Assembly (NCBI GenBank): GCA_026874595.1
Contig: CM049317.1
Coordinates: forward strand, 58,215,118 to 58,279,117
DNA length: 64,000 nt
Direction of reading: 5' to 3'
DNA from: Sipunculus nudus
Taxonomy: Eukaryota; Annelida; Sipuncula; Golfingiida; Sipunculidae
Each line of letters opens with the position of its first letter. The stretch's first letter is position 1. A program made the translations under genes and the position numbers. The notes under the pieces are model-generated. The model had not been told where the DNA came from. It did not search any database and saw nothing but the letters and a program-made list of their open reading frames with translations. Shown piece after piece: positions 36,141 through 49,994 of the stretch.

Positions 36141-36499
36141 GACTTTTCTTATACCATTCGCTAAAATGTGTTGCTTCTGATATTTTTACACTCAAATATT
36201 TGTTGCAGTAACAATGATAGCTCTCAGCCTGTGGTGATACAAATGCTCCAGCCAGTCAATGTTTTTCTTTATTTGCTTTAAACTGTTTTCACCTCCTAAG
36301 AATTACGGCGACTACTTACAAAAACGGTAACTGATTTTACGACAGTTGTTAATTCAGGCTATACTGTGAAGTCACCATTGTCTGGCTTTGTCAATGCGAC
36401 ATTTTGACATCACTATGTATTTTTTTCTGATAAGGAACATTATAATTTCACACATTTAATATTCCCGCTTTTCAGAAATCTAAGATTTCTTACCTAGTC

Positions 36500-37090
36500 G
36501 TCGAGTAATATGGGATAAGGCGTGGTGGTGGGGTTGACTGTCGTGTTACCGGGGTGGGCATGTCACCTCTGTTGTCTGATTATTGAATGGAGGTATTACT
36601 GAATGGTTGTGTAACCGAGTGGTCGTGTTTTCGGGGTGTTGATGTCTTCGGGGTGGTCGTGTTTTCGGAGTGGTCTTGCTATGGGGGTGGTCATGTTACC
36701 GGGATCGCCCGTTTTACAGAATTGTAATGTTATCAGGGTGGTCGTGTAAGTTAGTGGTCGTGTTATCAGGTATCGTTGTGTAATTAAAGTGTTCGAGTTA
36801 TCGGGATAATCGAGTGACCGACGTGGTCGTATAAATGATTAGTCGTTCGTGTCACCGGAGTGGTAATGGCTAGTGATGTTACGGGGTTCGCGTAACCGGG
36901 TCTTCGAAATACTGGGGTTGTCATGTCTTTGGGGTGGTCGTGTTATCGGGTGGTGGTGTTATAGGGGTTGTGATGTTACCATTTGTTGTGATACCGGGGT
37001 TTTGTTTTATTTATGTGATCATGTTACAGATCATGATCAAGACTTATTAGATGGTCTTGTTACCGGCGTTGTCATATAATCGGGGCTGGG
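36500..37090. repeat. Degenerate ~17-bp minisatellite
   Basis: Irregular copies of a unit like ACCGGGGTGGTCGTGTT, more decayed than and directly adjoining the 34-bp array to the right, which contains the same GGTCGTGTTAC core. Confidence 0.75.
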
Positions 37091-37820
37091 GTTGGTTCTG
37101 AGGTAAAGTTGATTCTCTGGAGGTCCTGTTACTGAGTTAAAGTAGTTACTCTGGATGGTGATACTGAGGTACAGAAGTTACCGGGGAGGGCATGTTACTG
37201 AGGTAACGTAGTTACCCGGGAGGTCGTGTTACTGAGGTACGGTAGTAACGAGGAGGGCGTGTTACTGAGTTAAAGTAGTTACACGGGAATTCTGTAACTG
37301 AGGTTACGTAGTTATCAGGGGGGGGGGCGTGTTACTGAGGTTAGGTAGTTACCGGTGAGGGCGTGTTACTGAGGTTAGGTAGTTACCGGGGAGGTCGTGT
37401 AACTGAGGTTAGGTAGTTACCGGGGAGGGCGTGTTACTGAGGATAGGTAGTTACCGGGGAGGGCGTGTTACTGAGGTTAGGTAGTTACCGGGGAGGTCGT
37501 GTTACTGAGGTTAGGTAGTTACCGGGGAGGTCGTGTTACTGAGGTTAGGTAGTTACCGGGGAGGTCGTGTAACTGAGGTTAGCTAGGTACCCGGGAGGTC
37601 GTGTTACTGAGGTTACGTAGTTACCGGTGAGAGCGTGTTACTGAGGTTAGGTAGTTACCTGGGAGGGCGTGTTACTGAGGTTAGGTAGTTACCGGGGAGG
37701 TCGTGTTACTGAGGTTAGGTAGTTACCGGGGAGGTCGTGTTACTGAGGTAAAATAGTTACCGGGGAGGTCATGATACTGAGGTAAAGTATATAGATACCA
37801 GGAAGTCGTGTAACTGAATA
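37091..37820. repeat. Minisatellite, 34-bp unit
   Basis: The unit is GGGGAGGTCGTGTTACTGAG followed by GTTAGGTAGTTACC, about 20 units, most regular at 37320-37760. Stops (TGA, TAG) recur in the unit, so it is not coding. It appears to be a dimeric derivative of the 17-bp array on its left. Confidence 0.9.
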
Positions 37821-38925
<1,105 letters not shown>

Positions 38926-39444
38926 GTATGTGGTCCATTTATGTATGTCCTGTACCCGTCACATTTTTGTTTCTAGCAAATCTCCTTTATTTTGAAAATT
39001 GTTGTGTCCTATATGCTAGCAAACAAAGTAAGAGATTTTAGGTAATATGCATGCACATATGATTATGTATATAATCATGCACATATGTTTAATTACTTAT
39101 GTACAGCACTGTATAAATTGTTGTTTAAGTATAGAATGTGTCGGCATATTTGTGAGTATATGTGTGAATGGCCTTGTTTAATTTTCTTTCATGACATGAC
39201 ACTGCAGTGGCACGACGTGTGCTGCCTGGTCATGTTGAGCTTGGGATCCTTTGAACGTGAAGTTGGACACCTTTTCCCTCCGGGATGTAACCGATATTTA
39301 CACACAAACGCTAAAACGTCGAAGTACATGTAGTACTCACTTGACCTGGTGAATATACATAACTATACTGCTTTCGATCTGTTATGTAAAAAAATAGGTT
39401 ACTGTCACAATATCATCACTTTATCTTGAGGATTAAGGGGTTGC

Positions 39445-39445
<1 letters not shown>
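38926..39445. other. Unique sequence
   Basis: No gene recognised; an 82-codon plus frame (39085-39333) has no known domain. Confidence 0.4.
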
Positions 39446-39517
<72 letters not shown>

Positions 39518-40090
39518 CAGTGTGCATGGTGCTGGTGGTGGGGAAGATGACGATGATGATGTTGGTTTTGGTGGTGGTGGTGATGGTGGTAGTGGTGATG
39601 ATGATAATGATGATGGTGGTGGTGATGATGATGTTGATGATGCTGGTGGTGGTCGTGATGATGATTATGGTGTTTGTGATGATGATGATGATGACGACGA
39701 CGATGATGATGATGACAACGAAGGTGATGATGGTGGTGGTGGAGATGATGGTGATATTGATGATGATGATGATAATGCTGATGATGGTGGTGGTGGTGAT
39801 AATGATAACGATGATTGTTATCATGATAATGGTGATAATGATAATAGTGAATAATATGATAATGAATATGACGACGACGATGATGATGATGATGTTGTTG
39901 TTGTTGTTGATGATGATACTACTATGACAACGGTATTGTTGGTGATAATGGTGATAACCATGAAGGGGTTGAGGATGCTGATAATACCACTAATGGTAAT
40001 GATGCATTATAATGTTGATTTTAATAATTATAATGATGATGAAGATGATAATGGTGATGACGATGATGACGATGATAATAATAATTATAA
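39446..40090. repeat. (TA)n followed by a 550-bp imperfect (GAT)n/(GGT)n tract
   Basis: (TA)n at 39449-39516, then GATGAT/GGTGGT/GATAAT triplets from 39530 to about 40085. Triplet periodicity keeps several frames open (Asp/Gly, Met/Val or Ile/Thr runs, 135-142 codons), but there is no sequence outside the repeat to indicate a protein. Confidence 0.92.
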
Positions 40091-40691
40091 CAATTGAATT
40101 GTCATATAAACTGCTTTCCGGACACTTAATAACAGCAGTAGGGTAAAACGAAAGCTAGCTGAGAGAAGGGTAAAACGACAGCTAGCTGATAGACAAAGCT
40201 GAAGAGTACGGACATGTCTGGATGCAAATCCAGATGAATCTCTCCGGACCTGGTGCGCCGTGGGCTACGGTAACAAGACCACACAGGCGTTCAGATAACG
40301 CACCCCCCTACCCTCCCACCCCGACCCCCCACACTCAACCCTTATCGTCACACAAAGCTCCGTGACCCGGGGCAGCACGTGCTCCACGCGACCTCAGCTC
40401 AGACCAATTACAGGCAGTGACAGCAGCAGAAAATTTATCCGACAACTTGTTGGCAACCCGACCAGCATTTGGCTTCTAGCTGGCTCCTGGCGAATAAACT
40501 ACATACAGACAATACCGGCATATTAGCAAGACTAGCTGATCTGGGCCGCCAAGGTTCTGTCGAGGTCGCGTAGGTCTACTTTATAATGACTTAGAGAACT
40601 TTGTCCATTGTATTTATTATATTATTTTTATAGTATTGCATTATATGATGTTACATTATATATTATTGATGTTGCATTGTGTTCCGATGAG
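40091..40691. other. GC-balanced block with a 26-bp direct repeat and POU octamer
   Basis: GGGTAAAACGAAAGCTAGCT at 40141 recurs with one change near 40169. ATGCAAAT, the POU octamer, is at 40222-40229. The rest to 40580 is GC-balanced, non-coding as far as I can see, and a candidate regulatory element. Confidence 0.4.
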
Positions 40692-40792
40692 TTGTATTAT
40701 ATTATATTATATTATATTATATTATATTATATTATATTATATTATATTATATTATATTATATTATATTATATTATATTATATTATATTATGA
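40692..40792. repeat. (TTATA)n pentanucleotide array
   Basis: About 20 perfect pentamers, the same repeat and orientation as at 34.1, 56.2 and 57.4 kb. Confidence 0.95.
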
Positions 40793-41358
40793 TAATATTA
40801 TATTATATCATGCAATTAATATCATATCATTCTATTATACACGTATTATTTAATCTCACTCCATAGATTATATCCCATTATATTGTGAAATATTTTATTC
40901 AAAATGTGTATCTTGTATTATATTATATATAAAAGTATGTTTTTTTACAGATGCACTTCATTACAGTTTTATAAAAGAAATTGCTAATTACAATATGTTT
41001 ATATTAATGTATACATATTGAACAGTTGTGGATTGCCATCCTCACATTTTCTCGGCATGCAAGGCCCTTAAACATAAAAAATGTCATATATCTTATCAAT
41101 TTATAGGGTTATTATGTATAGAGGGGTATTAATATTGTATATCTTATCATCTAACAAATGATTGTCTGATCTTACCATATATGATCAGACAGGCCACGTA
41201 TAAAATAAGAAAGACACTGCATTATATATGGTGATTATTTTAACATTCAGGTAGGTGCTATATACATGTTCATATAATGTTACATGAAGAAATATTTTTT
41301 TTTATATTTTGTAATATTTTACAATATAATTTTCAATATTACATGATATTACACTGGA

Positions 41359-41365
<7 letters not shown>
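40793..41365. other. AT-rich unique sequence
   Basis: No gene recognised. TGATCTTACCATATATGATC near 41167 has weak dyad symmetry. Confidence 0.5.
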
Positions 41366-41454
<89 letters not shown>

Positions 41455-41615
41455 GAACCTACTTTATAGGAAGCTGTTATACGTAAAATCAATCTAGAGG
41501 AAAGAAATAAAGAGAGAAGGAAAGAGACGGAAAAACTGACAGACAGGTTTAGAGACAGAGAGAGAGACAGTCAAAATGAGAGGGAGAACAAAAAAATAAC
41601 GAGAAAGGGAGGGAG
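41366..41615. repeat. (GA)n arrays and flanking purine tract
   Basis: Near-perfect (GA)n at 41366-41404 and 41415-41452, then irregular GAGA and GACAGA to about 41615. Confidence 0.92.
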
Positions 41616-42729
41616 AGATCATGCAGTTAACATACTTTTATTTACTATCAGCAATAATGGCGAGAGCTGGCCTGTCACAAATTATTATATTTTTTGTTTG
41701 AATGCTATTGAGTAAATTTAAGGTTAATTGTTAAGCAATCGCAGGCGGCTGGATTTATACCAAATAATGGAGAAAAGACTATATCTTTATCTATGAAGCA
41801 TTCCATGGATTAATTTGTTCAACTGAAGACATGTTAATGTTGTCCTTTCCACCCCACCCCTACCTACAAATCCGCAGACTGTATATAGCCTATATATAAA
41901 CTCAAGGTAAAAGGGTGTAAATAGCAATTTCAACTAATGCGAGAAGCGTGTAAACCAATGCATAACAAAAAATGACACGTGTAAGTAAGCATTAAGCATA
42001 TAGGGAAACCCCCTTTTCTACCGCACATAACAAAAACTCCAGGCTGCATTTAAATTGACACAATTTAATCGTTTTATGACCTTTATTTGTAGTGAAATAT
42101 GAAATTTTCACATTCTAGTGTATGTAATCGATTATAACTCATACAACTCTAAAAAGTGGCTGGCCGATTCTCATACATAACCACGGACTATGTCAAGATA
42201 AGCTTATTTAAATTTGTCTTATCGTTTGAAGGACTGTTGTGGTGTTTATATATACATCTGTTATCAAAAGGTTATCTTAGTGAAAGTGACATGGCTGATT
42301 TGTGACCAGTGAAGTGCTGCTAGTCAAAGATTTATTGCACGCAGTAGTGAGAGCGCATACAAGGGTCACGGACGAAGTGTTTCGTGTACTTACGGTAGTA
42401 CAATTTTGTTTTTCCGTTTGTATAGTAAACTGATATAAAAAAAAGTAGATTTCGTGCTCTCGTAATAAAGTAAATGACTCTTTTCGTACCTGCCAGATAA
42501 TAGGCAAACTCTTTTTTTTTCCTTCTTAGTCAAACATTTTGTAACCACAGGGAAATACAGTGATATGCGGAGTAAGGACCACAGATAATATGTTCACAAA
42601 TGCAGTTGTAATGTTTCAAGTTTGGAAAATATTGCACATGTTACTATATTAAATAGAAAGAAAAATCACTAAAACTGTATACAGAATGAACTTCGGCCGT
42701 CTGTCAAATTATGAATATAAATTTTTAGT
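41616..42729. other. Unique AT-rich sequence
   Basis: No gene recognised; a 76-codon minus frame (42277-42507) has no known domain. Confidence 0.45.
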
Positions 42730-42881
42730 ACAAATTCATAAGTACAAATTCAAAATTCAGAAATACTGTTTATGACGGGAGTATACCGATATAATATATA
42801 AGTATACAAATTCATAAGTACAAATTCAAAATTCAGAAATGCTGTTTATGACTGGAGTATACCAATATAATATATAAATAT
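42730..42881. repeat. Tandem duplication, 76-bp unit, two copies
   Basis: ACAAATTCATAAGTACAAAT occurs at 42730 and 42806 and continues through CTGTTTATGAC and GGAGTATACC into ATATAATATATAA in both, with only a few differences. Confidence 0.85.
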
Positions 42882-43945
42882 ATATATGTGAGTGTGTGTG
42901 TGAAAATATGTAATCCCATGCAGTTATTTAGTAAAAAAAACATGGACTGCATCAAATTCACGTCATAAAAATTAGTCAATTTAAAAATAAACATTATTTT
43001 TAGAAATGCAAACTGTAAGTAGTTTCCTACCATAATTTAATAGATAACTAAATTAATAAATTTGGATCCCTCAAGGGGTACTAGAGATTAGGGCCACCAA
43101 TTTGCTTAAAATCTGCAATCTGAATAAATGTAATATTCTGAACTATGATTTAAATATAATTTTCAAAACTTCGCATTAGTTATACACAGTTGTGAATACA
43201 AAAATCCTTATGATAAATAGTTTCGAAGAATCTTAATCTAAATATCCTTTAAATATATCCAGATTATTGTCAGGTGTAACCCTATGAAGACTTTCATAAT
43301 ACTGCAAATTTAATAAATTTTCACTTTATAAATTTATCATTCTATATACAAGATTCATTACTGGTGAACTGATGGTATATGTGTGTTTTTTTTATCTAAG
43401 CAACGATAAAGAAAACATTAAAAGAAAACCATAAACCCAGCATGATTATACTCATAAGCTGCCCACTGAACTGTATAACCTAAAAAAAAAATAATTACAA
43501 TTTGAAAAATGTATTCCATACACTGAATATGAATTAAACAAACTTTTTTTACGAGTAAATAAATAATCTTGTAATAGGTCAAGTTCAAGTTTGATATGAA
43601 ATTATAACGTTCTCTTTATATGGACTTATATTGCTTTCTATAAGAGTACATGATTACATGTGTAAAGCCAAAAGAAGGACAATTATATATGTCAAGCCTA
43701 ATACCATATATTTCCTGAATTTCCGAGTATGCCAAATTACTGCATAGAATCGTGATCAGATGACAAAATGGAAGCATTTTCTATGGACTTCAACACCCAC
43801 ACTCCGGAAATTACTGGAAAATAAATTGTAAAGACCTTTTACTCACCTTATACCACACTGAACTTTATCAATGTGCCTGAAAGCCCGGTTCCTGGCACAT
43901 ACTAAGGTAAATTTAATAAATATCTATGTTTCCTTGTGTCTGTCT
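42882..43945. other. AT-rich unique sequence
   Basis: No gene or RNA recognised. Confidence 0.5.
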
Positions 43946-44075
43946 GTTTGTCTATATATACCCCTTCCTCCTTTTTTCTGTCTCCTTTGCTCCGTACCTC
44001 TCTCCATCCCTCTCTCTCTGTCTCTCCCTAACTCCCCTCTCCCTCTCTCCTCTCCTCTCTTCCTCTCTTTCCGTA
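43946..44075. repeat. Pyrimidine-rich (CT)n tract
   Basis: Imperfect CTCTCC and CTGTCT repeats on plus. Confidence 0.85.
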
Positions 44076-44084
44076 TATAAACTC

Positions 44085-44350
44085 TTAGCACGAAAGGTCC
44101 TTTAAGGGAACCATTAGGGGTTCTTTGACTTTTCCCAATAGCAGAACCCCTACGGATTCTTTAAAAGAATCCTACCGAGGGGTTCTTTCAAAGTACCCTG
44201 CGAAGGGTTCTTTGAAGGGTTCTAAGGGGTTCTTTCAAGAACCTTTGTATTAAAACCATAGGGTTCTTGAGGGTTCTTTAAACGGCACTTTTGGGTACTT
44301 TAAAGGGATCCTAAGTGTTATTTATAGGGTTTTTGAGAGGTTCATATTTT
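44085..44350. repeat. GGGGTTCTTT-rich fold-back element
   Basis: GGTTCTTT or GGGTTCTTT occurs at least six times in 260 bases, with complements such as AGAACCCCT and AAGAACC. The element can therefore pair with itself extensively. It may be a nonautonomous DNA transposon relic; ends and target duplication are unclear. Confidence 0.5.
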
Positions 44351-44744
44351 TTTGTGTTATGTGTCTCAGGTGGATTTGTATTTCTTGTAGTTTCCATAGA
44401 ATATAATTATATAAAAAAAATATAACATAACAAGGGGAAAGTATTCTGGTCAGGGGTCATTGTTCATTCAGTTTCTGAAGAAAGCAAATACAATGTATAT
44501 CAAAATATTTATTTTGAGAACAGCAACTCATTGTCTTTATGCTTTCTAATACGTGTAATAAACATGGCCATATCAAAGTACTCCTTCCAGTAAAAGTCAC
44601 TTAAAACAAGTGAAGGAGATACAAAAATACAGGACTAATTAAAATTATTGAACCAGCTTATAAATATACAATCAAGCAAATCCGTTTTGTAAGAAAAACT
44701 TCAAACATGTTTGTTGATATGGTGTATTAATATAAACATTGTTC
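44351..44744. other. AT-rich unique sequence
   Basis: No gene recognised. Confidence 0.5.
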
Positions 44745-46160
44745 AACAAAGTATGTCAATATGACTGTTGACAATGTGTGTCGGCCCTGTCAATATGTTG
44801 AGTCTGATTGTAGACATGCATTGTGTCGGTTCTGTCAATATGATCAGCCTGACTGCAGACAATGTGTCGGCTCTGTCAATATGTTTAGTCTGACTGTAGA
44901 CAATGCGTGTCGGCATTGTCAATATGGTCAGCCTTACTGCAGACAACGTGCCGCCTCTGTGAGTATGTTTAGTCTGACTGTAGACAATATGTCGGCTCTT
45001 TTAGTATGTAGAGTTTGACTGTAGACAATGTTTCGGCTCTGTCAACATGTTAAGCCTGACTGTAGACTATGTATGTCGACTCTGTCAATACGTTTAGTCT
45101 GACTGTAGACAATGTGTGTCGGCTCTGTCGAAATGTTTAGTCTGACATTAGACAAAGTGTGTTGGCTCTGTCAATATGATCAGCCTGACTGTACAAATGT
45201 GCAGCCTCTGTCAGTATGTTAAGTTTGACTGTAGACAATATGTCTGCTCTATCAATATGTTCAGTTTGACTGTAGATAATGTGTCGGTTCTGTCAGTATG
45301 TTCAGTTTGACGGTAGACAATGTGTCGGCTATGTCAAGATGTTTAGTCTGACTGCAGACAATGTGTCGGCTCTGTCAATCTAATCAGCCTAACTGCAGCC
45401 AATGTGCCGCCTATATTCAAATATGTTAAGTTTGACTGTAGAAAATGTGTCGGATCTGTCAATATTTTCAGTCTGACTGCAGGCAATGTGTCGTCTCTGT
45501 CAATATGTTTAGTCTGACTGAAGACAATGTGCCGTCTCTGTCTATATGTTCAGTTTGACTGTTGACAATGTGCCGCCTCTGTCAATATTTTCAGTCTGAC
45601 TGCAGGCAATGTGTCGTCTCTGTCAATAAGTTTAGTCTGACTGAAGACAATGTGCCATCTCTGTCAATATGTTCAGTCTGACTGTAGACAATCTGTTGTC
45701 TCTGACATTATATGTTCAGTCTGACTGAAGACAATGTGCCGCCTTTGTCAATATGTTTATTCTGTCTACAGACAATGTGTCAGATCTGTCAATCTAATCA
45801 GCCTAACTGCAGCCAATGTGCCGCCTATATTTCATTATGTTAAGTTTGACTGTAGACAATGTGTCGGATCTGTCAATATTTTCAGTCTGACTGCAGGCAA
45901 TGTGTCGTCTCTGTCCATATGTTTAGTCTGACTGAAGACAATGTGCAGCCTCTGTCAATAAGTTTAGTCTGACTGAAGACAATGTGCCATCTCTGTCAAT
46001 AAGTTAAGTTTGACTGTAGACAATATGTTGTCTCTGACATTATATGTTCAGTCTGACTGAAGACAATTCGCCGCCTTTGTCAATATGTTTATTCTGTGTA
46101 CAGACAATGTGTCGGATCTGTTAATATGTTAGGTTTGACTGCATGACTGTCTGTCAATAT
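44745..46160. repeat. Minisatellite, 41-bp unit, about 34 units
   Basis: The unit is TCAATATGTTTAGTCTGACT, then GTAGACAATG, then TGTCGGCTCTG. Divergence between units is moderate; some units carry CCGCC or GATCAGCC variants that recur and mark higher-order repeats (for example near 45380 and 45790). Frames of 65-85 codons are incidental. Confidence 0.93.
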
Positions 46161-47360
46161 CTTTCTTAAATTTATTGATTTACTGATTGAAGTTCTTTTA
46201 TCCTAGCTATAGCTGCAAATAACTTGTACAGACTGTGCTATAAACTGTTGACTTGTAAATATTTTTCTTGGTTTACAATAGGGGCCATTTCACAACTCTC
46301 ATTCAAATAAGCACCACACTATGGACACGCATACATATATTCACTGGACAGGATTAAGTAGTACCGGCACATGCCTTTGTAACTGTTTCTCTCCGTTAAT
46401 TTGTTTTAAATTATTAAGTAAAGAATAAGTTTCCCGAAAAGTTCAAGGAACCATTATTTATTATGCTCTGACAATTGATCATTTGAAACAACGAGACTCC
46501 AGTAGCATTTTAAAAATTTATCAAATATCCTTATTTTGATTTCGGATTATGGGATTTATAGATAATCAGTTGTCTGATAACAAACTTTTCCCCAAGGCAC
46601 TTGCGACATCTGTTGCTGAATACTGATACTAAGTGATCGGGTCCGTTATATTGACAAACGGGTCCTTTTTGGCATATATCAAAGGATGGAAGAAAAGAAA
46701 TTAAAGTTTTTTTCTTAAAAGCAGTTTCTGTAATGTACTGTGGTTGTTTTTTTCTTTCGCGTCCTTCACTTTCAGTGTTTTGCGAGGGTTCCATATTAAA
46801 ATCTTACTATAGAGTAATCTACATGGAGTATATATACATTGAACGCATTACTCTATGTATACTCGAACTATATAATGAGCGCCAAAAATCAACCTTGAAC
46901 AATGGTATCTAAAGGGTGATTTTTTTTAATTTCTAACATATGACTGATACGCATATATATTGAAGATCTGATAATATTCATAATGTAAATCTTTGGTATA
47001 CGGGTGTCCTAAGTTTTGTTAATGCATAATGGAATAGGTAAATGGGTAATGTACTAACATATACTCTTTACCTGTGCTGATTGCATATATCGGTATTTTA
47101 TTAATGAAGGCTTAATGTTCACGATTTGTCAATTTCACGAATATTGCGAATTCCAAATGTATAGCAACCACAGTTATGGCTCACTCGCGACCCGAACACA
47201 GCATACAACCGTTACGCATGCAGATGACGCATTCTTAGGAAGTGGTCTATTGAGGCTACTTTTTGTATAGTAGACTCATCACTCGATCATTCAACTTCAG
47301 CCATTCAAACCATCGGTATAAGAAACAAGAAGAAACTTTTACGACACATTAAGGAATATA
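46161..47360. other. AT-rich unique sequence
   Basis: No gene recognised. An 87-codon minus frame at 46531-46794 (begins MEPSQNTESEGRER, several Cys near its end) has no identifiable domain. Confidence 0.4.
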
Positions 47361-47864
47361 TTATTCATACATATACAAACATTTGAGATTAAAAATGAGG
47401 CCATAAAATATACACACTATAACGGTGAGTGACGCGGGTTCGATATACATGAACGTAACACAACAATGTTGACTAGAATAGACCACGCCAACACGCTCAT
47501 AAGGGGATAGGGGCATTATAGGTTCTTTGGAAACCGCATAAACCCACATAAATGATGCCATGTATACGCTTGACCCTCCCATTAGTTTAACACCAGCCCC
47601 TCGACTGGATTTTTGACCCGGGTATATTCGGTTCCCGGTCGAATTATTATGGAAATTGTGCCTCTTTTTTAACCATGAATTTCTTCTTATTTGTACACAC
47701 ACACCCAACCCCCACCCCACCCCGAAAATGTAGCCAACTAAACAGATGAGCATCGATATGAAATGGGTGCGCGCGCATTCATGTATTTCTATTTGGTACC
47801 CCAATGCGCATGAATTTACATAAATCAGCACGAGGTCAAATATATTCACTGAAGTTATAAACAC
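47361..47864 (-). CDS. Open frame of 167 codons, unknown, doubtful
   Basis: The longest frame in the window that is not a simple-repeat translation. It starts MFITSVNIFDLVLIYV and contains hydrophobic stretches near residues 1-17, 36-58 and 147-162, separated by a basic stretch (RRNSWLKKRHNFHN). I recognise no family and see no splice-site partners, so a chance frame or decayed mobile element is as likely as a gene. It is about 3.9 kb from the Post2-like exon, on the same strand. Confidence 0.15.
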   Translation of the reverse strand: MFITSVNIFDLVLIYVNSCALGYQIEIHECARTHFISMLICLVGYIFGVGWGLGVCVQIRRNSWLKKRHNFHNNSTGNRIYPGQKSSRGAGVKLMGGSSVYMASFMWVYAVSKEPIMPLSPYERVGVVYSSQHCCVTFMYIEPASLTVIVCIFYGLIFNLKCLYMYE

Positions 47865-49828
47865 ATAGTCGTGTCATAATTTTTACATTAACAAATGATG
47901 ACATCACTGAAATAACTGTCTTATGCATAAATTAATATAAGATGTTCTACTTGTTAATGCAGATGAGATAAGCATTTAAAAACATATATTGCAGAGACAA
48001 AACAATCTGTGTATGTTTGTTTCTGTTGGAAAATGACAATATAATTCTCTGGGTCTTGATTATTGATGTAAGCGGCCTCTTTACAGGGACATTGTTAAAC
48101 ATTCTATCCTTGTATATATACTCGGTCATATATGAACTGTCTCTGTCAATATATGCTAAACCTTGAGGTAGACTCCTGGGTACGATTCAAATTTTTGTTT
48201 ACCTAAATAAGCCACAATGTACAAGAAATTAATTAATTAATTCATGGCATTTGATTTCAAGTTGATGATAAAGTAAACAAACTGCAGGTATATAATGTTG
48301 ACACATTCTAATCACTTATCTATAGATCAAAGCCCATTCTAAATGGGAAGCGCTCGGTTTCGCTTACACAAACACTTATATATATATATAGATTGTAGAT
48401 TTCAAGCTATACCCCATTTTACGTTACCCCCAGTAAACTGAAATCCATTTCAAATGACCTGAATCTAATTTCAGGGTTCTTGGCAATTAGATAAAACATT
48501 TAAAAGATCAATATATGAAAATTGAAAAAAATGACATTTTGTTTGTTATATTGTTAATTATATGTAACTGTCCCACACGATACACCAAAGTGCATGTTAT
48601 ACATTAACACATAAAGCTAAACTAATTTAAGAAATCCAGAGCACAGAATTTACTATAAGTATCAGGAAATTAACTGTAAGAACCTATTTTTAAGGGGGTA
48701 ATCTGCAATCGTTTAAGGAGTAGGGGGAACCCATTTCAATTTAAGCCCCCCCCCCCCCCCAGCCCGTGAATCCGAATGCAATTTCAAGTTACCTGGGGTA
48801 ATTTATAATTTGGCTAATCTGAAAGCGCTACAACGTGAAACCAAATGGAGTAATTTTTAAAAGGATATTGTGATTCATCTAAACCCTATCACACAAAAGA
48901 TGCATACTGGCATAGGATTTTAATGCCACATTTGATCAGTTATAAAAAATTAAGGCAGAAATTTAAAATTTCAATTTCATAATCTCTGTGCTTAGAACAT
49001 AGTGGAAATTAAATCGATATTAATAACATAATCGTTTCTACCGGTATTTAAAAAATTTCTTTTCCCCGATGTGGGTTTTCCCAGCATCCGGAAACATGAT
49101 ATGGGATGTGACGTCATCAGCGTTGCTAAGAATAGCCGCATCATCACGTTATTATTTGGGACACCGGTAAATTTAAACATGTACAAAATGTATGTTATAT
49201 CACGCTATAAAAGAGGTAACTTTGTATTTTTGAGGCTTTTTTCAATAGTCTATTTTACTTTGTTAAACGTAAATTATAAACAAGAGTTATATGCTGCAAT
49301 ATACAGGAGATCTATATCATTACAAAAATAAGGGTCACTTAATAAAAGGTCGTGTTGTTTGACAGTTATTGTATCTAATAAGTTGAATTTAACGGTTCAA
49401 ATTTTGATACGCAACCATATATAACATTATGCATGACGTTGATGACGTCAAAACAGGCTATATTTGAGCATTTTGGGTCACTACATATCAAATATATCGG
49501 TAATCAAAATCAATAAGCCTTATTCTTATATAATTATACATATCTCCATATTACAGAATAATAAACTTTTTTTTTAAATAATGCGTTACAAATAGTAAAA
49601 TAAACCAATATAAAAACCTCTAAAATACACAATTACCGTAAAAGAACCGTTCATTCGTGAAAGCGGCTACCCATTATCAACTTGGGTATATAAAAAAATC
49701 ACGGCATGCGGCCTCTGGTGTTTATATTTAATTTTTTACCTACAAAGAATAAAAGGTATATCTATAATTAACTATCACATTTTCCTCTTTTTTTAAATTT
49801 AACCATAATGCACCTGCTTCATATTATA
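47865..49828. other. AT-rich unique sequence
   Basis: No gene recognised. A C-run lies at 48747-48760. Confidence 0.5.
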
Positions 49829-49994
49829 TAGTCAAACCTCAACTAACGACCATCTCGATTTAGCGACCACCTCAAAATAACGTCCACTTTTGTATAATCT
49901 TAATTCTTTTTTTTTCTTTATATCAGACCTCAACTTGGACGACTATACTTCATCGAGGTCCCGTTGGTGGTCGCAATTTCTGTTTTTCACTGTA
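49829..49994. mobile_element. Decayed TA-flanked MITE
   Basis: The left end reads TA-TAGTCAAACCTCAACTAAC then GACCATCTCG; the right end reads CGAGGTCCCG, GGTGGTCGCAATTTC and CACTG-TA. The ends are imperfect inverted repeats (CGACCAnCTCG / CGAGGnnnn...GGTCG) flanked by TA. This fits Tc1/mariner or pogo-type nonautonomous elements, whose ends often start CAGTnnAACCTC. There is no coding capacity. Confidence 0.55.

Noticed and set aside
39426-39854. 142-codon Asp/Gly-rich plus frame and its 139-codon minus counterpart
   Set aside because: Explained by (GAT)n/(GGT)n triplet periodicity, which leaves several frames open at once.
47431-47452. GCGGGTTCGATAT as a tRNA or SINE B box
   Set aside because: Only the box-like string is present; no A box, core or tail matching the 7.2-7.7 kb SINEs.
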